A stretch of DNA of 64,000 nucleotides from NCBI RefSeq assembly GCF_004135735.1, contig NZ_CP012670.1, forward strand, positions 248,001-312,000, in the 5' to 3' direction. Positions 53,912-61,806 of the stretch are shown here, one piece after another. The stretch is from Sorangium cellulosum. Its GTDB lineage: Bacteria; Myxococcota_A; Polyangia; Polyangiales; Polyangiaceae. Position numbers and translations under genes: made by a program. The first letter of the stretch is position 1. Each line of letters starts with the position of its first letter. The notes below the pieces were generated by a model. The model did no database searches, was not told where the DNA came from, and saw only the letters and a program-made list of their open reading frames with translations.

Positions 53912-54385
53912 ATGAACGACGACCTTCGCTGGATGGAGCGCTGCCTCGAGCTGGCCGCGCTCGCCGCGGGGCGCACCGCCCCGAACCCGATGGTCGGCGC
54001 GGTCGTCGTGCGCGACGGCGTGCTCCTCGCGGAGGGGTTCCACGAGCGCGCCGGGCTGGCCCACGCCGAGGTCAGCGCGCTCCGCAAGCTCGACGGCCGT
54101 GCCGAGGGCGCCACGCTCTACGTGAGCCTCGAGCCGTGCTGCCACCACGGCCGGACGCCGCCGTGCACCGACGCGCTGCTGCGCGCCGGCGTCCGCCGCG
54201 TGGTGATCGGCATGATCGACCCGAACCCCCTCGTGTGCGGGCGGGGCGTGGCCATCCTGCGGAGCGCCGGGATCGAGGTGGTCGTCGGCGTCCACGAGCG
54301 CGCCTGTCGCGAGCTCAACCGCGTCTACATCGCCGGCGTCGCCGAGCGCGGCGCCCTGTCCGAGCGCGCGACGCTGACGTCGTGA
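53912..54385 (+). CDS. RibD-type deaminase domain, stand-alone
   Basis: 157 residues, MNDDLRWMERCLELAALAAG. The cytidine-deaminase-like zinc site is HAEVSALRKL and EPCCHHGRTPPC (His/Cys/Cys ligands with the catalytic Glu), and APNPMVGAVVVRDG is the RibD substrate loop. In riboflavin synthesis the RibD deaminase acts on the pyrimidine intermediate; normal RibD is about 360 residues with a reductase (RibG) domain. Here the reductase is absent and the frame ends with ERATLTS, so it is deaminase-only by truncation or by design. No other rib gene is near. A purine-salvage or tRNA deaminase is a less likely alternative. Confidence 0.85.
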   Translation: MNDDLRWMERCLELAALAAGRTAPNPMVGAVVVRDGVLLAEGFHERAGLAHAEVSALRKLDGRAEGATLYVSLEPCCHHGRTPPCTDALLRAGVRRVVIGMIDPNPLVCGRGVAILRSAGIEVVVGVHERACRELNRVYIAGVAERGALSERATLTS

Positions 54386-54507
54386 CGCCCCCTCCGGGCC
54401 GCGGAGCGCCCCTGTCGCGCCCCGGCCCGGCGACGGTGGACCGACCCGGCGCGACCCTCCCGCTCGCGCGCCCTTCCAGGACCCGCACGCGCGCAGGGCC
54501 GCCCCCG

Positions 54508-54717
54508 AGGTGTGCGCGCAGGGCGCTGGCACCTCGCTCGTCAGGTGTGCGCGCAGGGCGCTGGCACCTCGCTCGTCAGGTGCGCGCGCAGGGCGCTGGC
54601 ACCTCGCTCGTCAGGTGCGCGCGCAGGGCGCTGGCACCTCGCTCGTCAGGTGCGCGCGCAGGGCGCTGGCACCGCGCTCGTCAGGTGCGCGCGCAGGGCG
54701 CTGGCACCTCGCTTGTT
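54508..54717. repeat. Six 35-bp tandem repeats
   Basis: Units start at 54508, 54543, 54578, 54613, 54648 and 54683. Each begins AGGTG(T/C)GCGCGCAGGG and ends CACCTCGCTCGTC; copies differ at one or two positions, with the last diverging at its end. GGTGC and GCACC inside each unit can form a small hairpin. The unit length is not a multiple of three and the array lies before the protease start codon, so it is non-coding. There are no spacers, so it is not CRISPR. Confidence 0.95.
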
Positions 54718-54814
54718 AAGGGCTCCGCTCACCAGCGGACTCGAGCGGCGCCACCGGCGCGCGCCCTACCGCAGCGCCGCTCTGGACATCATTCCTGGAC
54801 GGAGAGATGGCAGT

Positions 54815-55768
54815 ATGCGGAATGGACTCCTGATCGCGATCCTGGTCCTCGGCGGGCCTGGCTGCGCGGATACGCTGGCCAGCGATGACGGCGAGCAGCC
54901 GCTGCTCACGTCCCGACAGCCGATCGTGGGCGGCACCGCGGACGCAGCGCACGCCTACGTCGTGGGCGTGGGCAACACGCGAAAGGCCTACTGCAGCGGG
55001 ACGCTCATCTCGGCGCGCACCGTGATCACGGCGGGGCACTGCCACGGCAACATCACCCGGGTCTATTTCGGCGCGAGCCTCGGGCGCCGCTCCACGAGCG
55101 TGCGGGTCGAAATCTCGCGGCGACACCCCGGCTTCAGGTCGGCCACCCTCGAGAACGATCTCACGCTCCTGAAGCTGGAGAGCGACGCGCCCGTGCAGCC
55201 CGCGCCGCTCCTGCGCGAATCGATGGTGAACAGCGGCCAGTACATCGGGCCGGAGTACACCTTCGTCGGGTATGGAGTCTCCGACGGCGTCGCGGGGACG
55301 GGGTTCGGCACGCGCCGTGTCGCGGCGTTCCCCATCGTGGCGGTCGGCCCCGCCCGGGTCGGCGGGACGCCGGGGACGATCGATGCCACCCAGTTCTATT
55401 ACCAGGTCCCCCGCATGAACACGTGCGACGGCGACTCCGGAGGGCCGGCGTTCCTCGTGCGGTGGGGCGTCGAGCGCCACGCCGGCGTCACGTCGTTCGG
55501 CGACGACCCGTGCACCCTCGACGGCGTGCAGGCGCGCACCGACGCGCTCCAGATCGCCGCGTTCATCCAGCCGACCATCGACGAGTTCGAGCCGGACAAC
55601 CCGTGCCGCGCCGACGGCGTCTGCGCGCCGTCGTGCGATGTCGGCCCGGAGGTCGTCGACCCCGACTGCGCCGAGCTCCATTGCGGGGCGGACGGCGTCT
55701 GCGCGCTCGCCTGCGCGCTCCCGGCCGACCCGGACTGCGCGGGCCGGCACGACGGCCTCGGGGGGTGA
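54815..55768 (+). CDS. Trypsin-like serine protease lipoprotein
   Basis: 317 residues. Signal LLIAILVLGGPGC (lipid Cys at about 17), a short propeptide, and the protease start IVGGT at about residue 42. The catalytic triad is His75 in VITAGHCH, Asp115 in ENDLTLLKL and Ser208 in CDGDSGGPAF (residue numbers computed from the nucleotide positions). After the protease domain come two Cys-rich repeats (ADGVCAPSCDVGPEVVDPDC, ADGVCALACALPADPDC) of unknown role, probably disulfide-bonded. It should be an envelope or surface protease. The ATG at 54815 has GGAGAG upstream; the long in-frame extension through the tandem repeats is not coding. The repeats at 54508-54717 directly precede its promoter region. 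Confidence 0.92.
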   Translation: MRNGLLIAILVLGGPGCADTLASDDGEQPLLTSRQPIVGGTADAAHAYVVGVGNTRKAYCSGTLISARTVITAGHCHGNITRVYFGASLGRRSTSVRVEISRRHPGFRSATLENDLTLLKLESDAPVQPAPLLRESMVNSGQYIGPEYTFVGYGVSDGVAGTGFGTRRVAAFPIVAVGPARVGGTPGTIDATQFYYQVPRMNTCDGDSGGPAFLVRWGVERHAGVTSFGDDPCTLDGVQARTDALQIAAFIQPTIDEFEPDNPCRADGVCAPSCDVGPEVVDPDCAELHCGADGVCALACALPADPDCAGRHDGLGG

Positions 55769-55783
55769 GGGGAGGGCGCGGCG

Positions 55784-56410
55784 CTACTTCCTGACGTCGA
55801 CGTAGCGGAAATCGCACCGCTCGGCGCCGGTGCCGAGGGTGCCCGTGCGGCGCAGCTCGAGGCCGTGGAGCTCCTTGGCGACGAGGTCGTCGACGCGGCA
55901 GATCATCGGGACGATCTCCGGCGCGCCGTGCCGCCGCGCGAAGCGCACGAGGGCGCACTCGCGCACGTCGAAGGCCCACAGCGCGCCCGGGTCGCTCGCC
56001 TCCTCGAAGCGGAAGCCGTCCGGCTCCTCCTTGCGCAGGCTCCGCATGAGCAGGCTCCGCGCGGGCTTGAGCCGGAACACGACGCGCATCGCGGCGTTGA
56101 GCAGCGGCCTCCTCGTGAGCTGCTTGCGAACGAACGCCTGCAGCATCTCCTCGGCGAGCCCGAGCGCCGGCTCCCGATCGACCCCGAGGTCGTGCATGAG
56201 CGCCTGGTAGAGCGCGAGCACGGGCGGCCCGTACGAGAAGAGCGCGCGATTCATGCTGCCCCGGAACGGGGGAATCGTCGGCTCCAGCGCGACGAACCTC
56301 TCCATCGCGTGCAGGTGGAGCTCCGCCGCGCCCGCCTCGCCGAGCGTGCGGCTCGCGCAATAGCGGCCTTCATCGAGGATCCGGGCCAGGCACTCTCCAG
56401 GTGACGGCAT
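55784..56410 (-). CDS. L-2-amino-thiazoline-4-carboxylate hydrolase-like protein
   Basis: 208 residues from the ATG at 56410 (MPSPGECLARILDEG). It has the DUF/ATC-hydrolase family ending TGAERCDFRYVDVRK and the CRVDDLVAKELHGLELRRTG region; earlier helical parts (LHLHAMERFVALEPTIPPFR, LTRRPLLNAAMRVVFRLKPA) fit the family. The founding enzyme opens the thiazoline ring on the way to cysteine in Pseudomonas, but most members are uncharacterised. No signal peptide. It is convergent with the protease gene. The frame is open 63 codons upstream, but that part is not protein-like. Confidence 0.7.
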   Translation of the reverse strand: MPSPGECLARILDEGRYCASRTLGEAGAAELHLHAMERFVALEPTIPPFRGSMNRALFSYGPPVLALYQALMHDLGVDREPALGLAEEMLQAFVRKQLTRRPLLNAAMRVVFRLKPARSLLMRSLRKEEPDGFRFEEASDPGALWAFDVRECALVRFARRHGAPEIVPMICRVDDLVAKELHGLELRRTGTLGTGAERCDFRYVDVRK

Positions 56411-57052
56411 GGCACGACGGTACCATGTCGCATTGCCGGCGCGCTCGGTTCTCCCCGCATCGCACGAAAGACACGCGCGGGGCGCGGAGCGAGAACCCAC
56501 CGCAGCGGGGGAGGGCGATTTTGCCAAGGACACACGTGCGCGCCGCCTGGGGCGGTCTCGTCCATCGCCTGGCCCGGGGGCGGGGGTGGCTCCGGGCATC
56601 GCCTCCGGGGCCGGCGCTCCGGCGGGTCCCTTTTGTGACCCGCCTCCGCTCTGGCCCCTCCGGCAATGCCCGGAGCCACCCCCGCCCCCCGGGCCTACGG
56701 TGGCTCGAGAGCGTGCGCCCTTCTGGCATGCTCATCGAGGCGAGCACGCGGGGAAACTCCGCACGTGCCGCGCTTCGCCCTGCTCACCAGGCGCCGCGGC
56801 AACCTCGAGGACCGAGCGTGTCGACCGCCGTCGAGGCGCTCTGCCCGATCCCGGGCCCGACCGGGGGCGCTGTACCAGGTAGCGCGGATCGGGTACACTG
56901 GCGCCCCGAGACGACAGAAGATGCCTTGCGCGAGCCGCCCGCCTGAGAGCACCTCTCAAGACCTCTCATCGCCAGGCGGACGCGTCCTCCTTCCCGCCGC
57001 CGCATGAGCGGCGTTCGGGACCCGATCCACGGTTCACACGACACGGAGCAGC
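56411..57052. other. Intergenic region containing copy B
   Basis: Apart from the palindrome, the sequence between the divergent genes contains no supported gene. Frames are Arg/Pro-rich. The GH43 start is preceded by GGAGCAGC. Confidence 0.45.
56571..56695. repeat. Palindromic structured element, copy B
   Basis: Outer arms 56571-56603 and 56662-56695 (GGCCCGGGGG...CATCGCC against GGCAATGCC...CCCCGGGCC) pair with one bulge and one G-T pair. Inside are 17 bases, an 8-base perfect stem with an 8-base loop (GGCGGGTC at 56621, loop CCTTTTGT, GACCCGCC at 56637) and 17 bases, in which GGGGCC and GGCCCC also pair. The layout equals copy A at 37024-37139 (there in reverse); the loop differs at one base (CCGTTTGT), while stem bases differ in pairs. 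It lies in the gap between the ATC-hydrolase-like gene and the GH43 gene. Confidence 0.8.
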
Positions 57053-58024
57053 ATGTTGCGACCGAAGCCCCTGGTCTCCCATCTCTTCACCGCGGACCCG
57101 CGCGCCCACGTCTTCGAGGGCCGCATCTACATCTACCCGTCGCACGACATCGAGTCTGGCATCCCGGAGAACGACAACGGGGACCACTTCGACATGCGGG
57201 ACTACCACGTCCTCTCCATGGGGAGCATCCCCGGCGAGGCGACGGACCACGGGGTGGCGCTCGACGTCAAGGACATCCCCTGGGCGGGGCGGCAGCTCTG
57301 GTCCGGTGACGCGGCGCACAAGAACGGGACCTACTACCTGTACTTCCCGCTCAAGGACCGGAACGGCGTCTTCCGCATCGGGGTGGCCACCAGCAAGCGC
57401 CCGGAGGGGCCCTTCAAGGCGGAGCCCGAGCCCATGAGGGGCAGCTACAGCATCGATTGCGCCACCTTCCAGGACGACGACGGCGCGCACTACCTGGTCT
57501 TCGGCGGCATCTGGGGCGGGCAGCTCCAGCGCTGGCAGCGCGGGGAGTACGACCCCACCGCGCCGCCCGAGCCGACGGAGGCCAGGCCCGCCATCGGGCC
57601 GCGCGTGGCGCGCCTCAGCGACGACATGCTGCAGTACGGCGAGACGCCGCGCGAGATCCGCATCCTGGACAAGAACGGCGAGCCCATCCTGCAGACGGAT
57701 CACGAGCGCCGCTTCTTCGAGGCGCCGTGGATCCACAAGCACGACGGCAAGTACTACCTGTCGTACTCCACCGGCGACACGCACCTCGTGGTGTACGCCA
57801 CGGGCGACAACCCGTATGGTCCCTTCACCTACCAGGGCGTCGTGCTCACCCCCGTGCTGGGATGGACGACGCACCATTCCATCGTGAAGTTCGAGGGCAG
57901 GTGGTGGCTCTTCTACCACGACTGCGAGCTCTCCGGCGGCAAGACGCCCCTGCGCAACGTGAAGGTGACGGAGCTCCACCACCGGCCGGATGGATCCATC
58001 GTGACGATCGACGGCAGCCTGTAA
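57053..58024 (+). CDS. Glycoside hydrolase family 43 enzyme
   Basis: 323 residues forming a five-bladed beta-propeller domain without a signal peptide, so it is probably cytoplasmic. GH43 landmarks: the N-terminal Asp in FTADPRAHVFEGRIYIYPSH (catalytic base), the pKa-modulating Asp in SYSIDCATFQDDDG, and the acid Glu in RRFFEAPWIHKHDGKYYLSY. The family removes arabinose or xylose from plant polysaccharides or oligosaccharides; DGKYYLSYSTGDT and GWTTHHSIVKFEGRWWLFYH fit arabinofuranosidase/xylosidase types. Start ATG at 57053 (MLRPKPLVSHLF), with GGAG upstream. It is not in a polysaccharide-utilisation cluster here. Convergent with amrS. Confidence 0.92.
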   Translation: MLRPKPLVSHLFTADPRAHVFEGRIYIYPSHDIESGIPENDNGDHFDMRDYHVLSMGSIPGEATDHGVALDVKDIPWAGRQLWSGDAAHKNGTYYLYFPLKDRNGVFRIGVATSKRPEGPFKAEPEPMRGSYSIDCATFQDDDGAHYLVFGGIWGGQLQRWQRGEYDPTAPPEPTEARPAIGPRVARLSDDMLQYGETPREIRILDKNGEPILQTDHERRFFEAPWIHKHDGKYYLSYSTGDTHLVVYATGDNPYGPFTYQGVVLTPVLGWTTHHSIVKFEGRWWLFYHDCELSGGKTPLRNVKVTELHHRPDGSIVTIDGSL

Positions 58025-58082
58025 GAGCGCACCTCCAGCGCGCGCGCCGACCCGGCCCCGACGGACGTGTTGCTCGGGCCCG

Positions 58083-59348
58083 CTAGGCGGCGCGCTGCCG
58101 CCAGAGGCCCGGCACGCGCGCCCCGCACGAGGGGCACGCGCCGTCAGCGAGCAGGACCTCCTGCGTCTCGTAATTGAACCGCCGCACCACGACCTCCAGG
58201 CAGTCCGGGCAGCGGGTGTGAGAGAGCTCGCGCACCCGGTCGGCCATGTTGCTGACGTAAACGTATTTCATCCCGCGCGCATAGGCGACGCCGGCGATGT
58301 CCACGAGGAACGCCGGATCGGTGGCCATGCGATCGCGCATCCTGTAACGCGGGTAAAAGGCGTTGAGGTGCCACGGGATGTCGGGGTCGACCTTCGCGAT
58401 CTCGGCGCCGAGGGCGCGCAGGCCAGCGGGGTTATCGTTGAAGCCGGGGACGACGAGCGTCACGACCTCGACCCAGTAGCCGAGGCGCCGGGCCTCGCCG
58501 ATCGACGCGAGCACGGGCTCCACGCGGCCGCCGAGCGTCCGGTACTGGTCGGCGCTCCACCCCTTCAGGTCGACGCGGAACACGTCCGCGACCGGGCGCA
58601 TGTACGCGAGCGCCTCGGGCGTCGTGTTGCCGTCGGAGATGAGCGCCGTGACGAGCCCTCGGCGCCGCGCCTCGGTGAAGATCGCCCGCGCCCACTCGGC
58701 CGTGATCATCGGCTCGTTGTAGGCGCTCGCGATCACCTCGCAGCCCTCGGCGACGGCCAGGTCGACGAGGGCGGCGGCGCTGATGTCGATCGGCTCGCCG
58801 TCGATCTCCGGCTCGCGGAGCGCCTGCGACACCTTCCAGTTCTGGCAATAGGGGCAGCGCAGGTCGCACCCGAACATGCCGAAGGTGAGCGCCCGCGCGC
58901 CGGGCCGCACGTGGAAGATCGTGTTCGTCTCGACCGAGCGCACGTAATGGCGAGCGACATACCCGAAGGGGACGCGCAGCTCCCCGTCCTGCTCGAAGCG
59001 GATCCCGCACGCGCCCGCGCGCCCCGGCGAGAGGACGCAGCGGTGCGCGCACGCGGTGCACCGCAGGTAGCCCTCCTCGGGGCCCCGCTCGTAGAGCACG
59101 CCGGGCGCGGTGCGGCGGGCGAGCCTCGCCGTGAGTGGCTCGCGCGCGGCCTCGCGCGCGGCGCTGTCCGCGCCGGGCCCCTCGGGCGCGGGCTCATCCG
59201 GGGCGCCGCGCGAGACACAGGAGGCGCCGCGCGAGGCGCCGCGCGCGAGGTCCTCGAGGCGGACGTGCGGCCGGGAGTCCGGCTCGCGCGGAGCCTCGCG
59301 CGGATCGTCGATGGGGGGCTCCGGCGCGCTGATGCCGTTCGTCGCCAT
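58083..59348 (-). CDS. amrS: AmmeMemoRadiSam radical SAM protein
   Basis: 421 residues. After an N-terminal Arg/Glu/Ala-rich linker of about 75 residues (unusual for the family), the AmrS region has LRCTACAHRCVLSPGRAGAC (zinc or structural Cys), FGYVARHYVRSVETNTIFHV, the radical-SAM cluster GCDLRCPYCQNW (C-x3-C-x2-C), and a TIM barrel (DVFRVDLKGWSADQYRTLGG, WHLNAFYPRYRMRDRM). A C-terminal zinc ribbon follows (ACPSCGARVPGLW). AmrS normally works with AmmeMemoRadiSam A and B proteins; neither is next to it. Function in the cell is still poorly known. The ATG at 59348 is used; another start after the linker is possible. Confidence 0.93.
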   Translation of the reverse strand: MATNGISAPEPPIDDPREAPREPDSRPHVRLEDLARGASRGASCVSRGAPDEPAPEGPGADSAAREAAREPLTARLARRTAPGVLYERGPEEGYLRCTACAHRCVLSPGRAGACGIRFEQDGELRVPFGYVARHYVRSVETNTIFHVRPGARALTFGMFGCDLRCPYCQNWKVSQALREPEIDGEPIDISAAALVDLAVAEGCEVIASAYNEPMITAEWARAIFTEARRRGLVTALISDGNTTPEALAYMRPVADVFRVDLKGWSADQYRTLGGRVEPVLASIGEARRLGYWVEVVTLVVPGFNDNPAGLRALGAEIAKVDPDIPWHLNAFYPRYRMRDRMATDPAFLVDIAGVAYARGMKYVYVSNMADRVRELSHTRCPDCLEVVVRRFNYETQEVLLADGACPSCGARVPGLWRQRAA

Positions 59349-59437
59349 GGGAAGGCGCGCATCGTTGCATCGCCGCCGCGAAAAACAAGAGCTTGCCGGC
59401 GTCGGGTGAGCGGCCGCTCAGGAGCGTGGGCGGTCGA

Positions 59438-59875
59438 TCACGCCGGCAGCGTGGCCGCGCGCTCGGCGAGGCGGGCGAGCTCCTCGCGGCCGAGCTCGCG
59501 CTCGCCGGCGAACGCGATCCCCACGACGGCGCGGACGTTCGCCGACGCGTCGCGCACGGGCAGGGCCACCGCGGCCTGCGCCGAGACGGCCCTGGCGCCC
59601 GGCCGCACGTCCCCGGACGTGTCCGTCTGCAGGTTGCAGGTCTGCACCGGCACCCCGCGCTCCCACGCGAGCCCAGCCATCCCCTTGCCCCGCGGCACCG
59701 TGCGCGTGATCTCCTGCACCTTCTCCGGGATGTTCACCGCCGCCGCCAGCGCGAGCGCGCCGCCCTCGACGACGTGCACGGTGCCGGCGATGCCCCCGTG
59801 ATCGGCGATGAAGCCCTGGAGCCAGGGCCCGATCGCCCCCCGGCGCACCTGCGTGTCCTGCGTGTCCTGCTGCAT
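59438..59875 (-). CDS. Small GAF-domain protein
   Basis: 145 residues (157 if the TTG at 59911 is used). One GAF domain fills most of the protein: GGIAGTVHVVEGGALALAAA, then VPRGKGMAGLAWERGVPVQT, CNLQT and AVVGIAFAGERELGREEL. No output domain. Stand-alone GAF proteins bind small ligands (cyclic nucleotides, haem, methionine sulfoxide) or act as partners to kinases; the ligand here is unknown. The start is uncertain; ATG at 59875 (MQQDTQDTQ) has no strong ribosome site. Downstream of the lectin lipoprotein gene on the same strand, but about 65 bases away. Confidence 0.72.
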   Translation of the reverse strand: MQQDTQDTQVRRGAIGPWLQGFIADHGGIAGTVHVVEGGALALAAAVNIPEKVQEITRTVPRGKGMAGLAWERGVPVQTCNLQTDTSGDVRPGARAVSAQAAVALPVRDASANVRAVVGIAFAGERELGREELARLAERAATLPA

Positions 59876-59975
59876 GCCGTGCACGATCGAGCGTCTCCCC
59901 GGCAGCGTCAACCGCTCGCCGCTCGCCGCCGTCCTCCACCCCCCGCGGGCGCGGCCGGCGCTGCCAGCCCGTGGG

Positions 59976-60965
59976 TCAGTCCGTGGACTCGCAGATGTAT
60001 CGCAGGTGCAGAGAGCAGGGCTCGTCGTTCCAGCCGAGCTCCGGGTAGAACCGGTTCAGCTGCCCGCAGTCCTCGTCCCCGCCGGCGTCGTTCGGCTCGC
60101 CGGGGTACCAGTTCGTGTGCGTCACGGGCTCGCCGCTGTCCCAGACGAAGGTGCCCTCGGAGGCCCTGTCGTTGAAGCCCATCCACCACTTCTGGGTCGA
60201 GAGCGCCGACGCGATCCCGTGGACCCAGGCCTCCTCCTCGGCGTCGTTGATCGTGAGCAGGCTCTTGCCCTGGCTCGCGCATTGCGCCTTCGCGTCGGCC
60301 CACGACTCCTGGCCGTCGCAGAACAGGTATTCGTGCCCGCCGTGGGTGTGCACATCGCACGTCGTCCCGCCGCAGACGAGGATGGTGTGCGCACACAGGA
60401 CCGGCTGCATCACCCCGTTGATCTCGATGTCCACGTAGAAATAGATGGTCTGCTCGACGCACTCGTCGCGCGACTGGGGCTGCGCCTTCGGCGTGCTGCC
60501 GCCGTGCTCCCGCGCGATCATCCGCTCGGTCTCCAGGGCCGCGATGTCGTCCGCGGTGAGCTCGGGGAAGCTCGCGGGATCCGTCGTGATCACGAATCGT
60601 CCATCCCGGGCGTCGAGGGGGCTGTAAGGGTGCGTGAACAGGGGCGCCATCGCCTCGGCCATCGGCGCCTTGCCTCGATCGCCGAAGGCGAGATCGATGC
60701 GGTCGAAGTCGAGGCCGTCGAACACGAAATGGACCCTCACGCCGCGCGCGTGGAGGTCGACCGAGAGCCGCTCACCGGCGGACAGACGCGCGATGCTCTC
60801 GGCGTCGACCCGCACGTTCGTGACACCCGCTTCCTCGGTGGTGCCCTCGATGGCCACGTCGTCGGCCTCCGCCGCGCTGCAGCCGGCCACACCGAGGGCG
60901 GCCAGCGAGGCCGTCGCGAGGGGGAGCACCAGGAAACGGGAGATGCGAGCGAGCTGTTCGAGCAT
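59976..60965 (-). CDS. C-type-lectin-domain lipoprotein
   Basis: 329 residues. Signal PLATASLAALGVAGC with lipid Cys at about 28. An N-terminal beta domain (about 45-135; LDFDRIDLAFGDRGKAPMAE) is followed by a Cys-rich region (CVEQTIYFYVDIEINGVMQP, CGGTTC) and a C-type-lectin-like domain (about 210-329): EYLFCDGQESWADAKAQCAS, KWWMGFND, the EPN motif (WYPGEPNDAGGDEDCGQLNR) and WND in ELGWNDEPCSLHLRYICE. EPN plus WND is the classical calcium and mannose-type sugar site, so sugar binding at the cell surface is likely (inference). GGAGG 4 bases before the ATG fixes the start. Confidence 0.9.
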   Translation of the reverse strand: MLEQLARISRFLVLPLATASLAALGVAGCSAAEADDVAIEGTTEEAGVTNVRVDAESIARLSAGERLSVDLHARGVRVHFVFDGLDFDRIDLAFGDRGKAPMAEAMAPLFTHPYSPLDARDGRFVITTDPASFPELTADDIAALETERMIAREHGGSTPKAQPQSRDECVEQTIYFYVDIEINGVMQPVLCAHTILVCGGTTCDVHTHGGHEYLFCDGQESWADAKAQCASQGKSLLTINDAEEEAWVHGIASALSTQKWWMGFNDRASEGTFVWDSGEPVTHTNWYPGEPNDAGGDEDCGQLNRFYPELGWNDEPCSLHLRYICESTD

Positions 60966-61806
60966 GTTGCCTCCGGATGTGATGAGCGTTCTCGACGTGC
61001 CGAGATGTCGGAAAGAGACGTGAGAAAGAGACGTGAAAAGACGTGCCGCGCGATGCGCCGCGGCCGTCCCCGCGACGCTGGCCCGACGCGTCCCATGGAC
61101 CTGCTGCGCGCCGCGCCAGGGGGTGAGCCCTCCCGGAGAGCCCCGCGGAGTCCGCGAGAGCTCGGTGTCGCCATGGCATCGGCGCGTCCGCGACCCGGCG
61201 AGATGGGCGCTGCTGCCTGAGCGCGGCCACCGTCGGGCGGAGCACATTCGTCGTCAACTGAGCGAGTCTACTGCCACCCTATCAGATAGAGCGCGAGTAT
61301 GCGGATATCATGGCCAGAAGCCAAGGAGAAAAGCAAACCCATGGATGAACGGGGGGAAGGTGTCCGGGGGTGTACGTCTTGACGGGTGCTCTCACGCACT
61401 CACGCCCCCTCCCTCATACGCTTCGGCCGTACGCTCCGGCGAGCGGAGGGCCGGTGGTCGGTACCGACGCAGACGGCCACGGGATCGCCTGGAACCAGGG
61501 ACGAACTTGGGCCTCGTCGCTCGCGCGGAGGCGTGGTCGCCCGCGCGCACCCGATCTGCACGGCCGGGACCGCCGCGCGGGACGCCGCCGCGCTGGCCAG
61601 GGGCGCCGCGGAGATGCCGTATCCCCGTACCCGGTCGAGGCACAGGAGCACGAGGCGGGCCGCCGACACCCGGCGGCGGCCATCGTCCGGCGGCTCAAGA
61701 GCTCGAGCCCATGCCGAGCTCGACCAGCAGCATCCGCTATCTGCGGATGCGTCATGGGGTCACCGAGGCCGACACCCTGAGGCGCTCTTGCTCTACGCTC
61801 CTCCCG
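60966..61806. other. Intergenic region, no gene supported
   Basis: It lies between divergent genes. Near 61320-61340 AAGGAGAAAAGCAAACCC precedes an ATG of a 13-codon ORF (MDERGEGVRGCTS); the spacing is long, and I do not call it. The frame of the next gene is open through the whole gap but encodes no recognisable domain. Confidence 0.4.

Noticed and set aside
54508..54717. Possible CRISPR array
   Set aside because: The 35-bp units abut without spacers and no cas genes are near.
61033..61806. Upstream extension of the PAS-STAS gene
   Set aside because: The frame is open but the translation is Arg/Pro-rich, with no domain or ribosome site supporting an earlier start.
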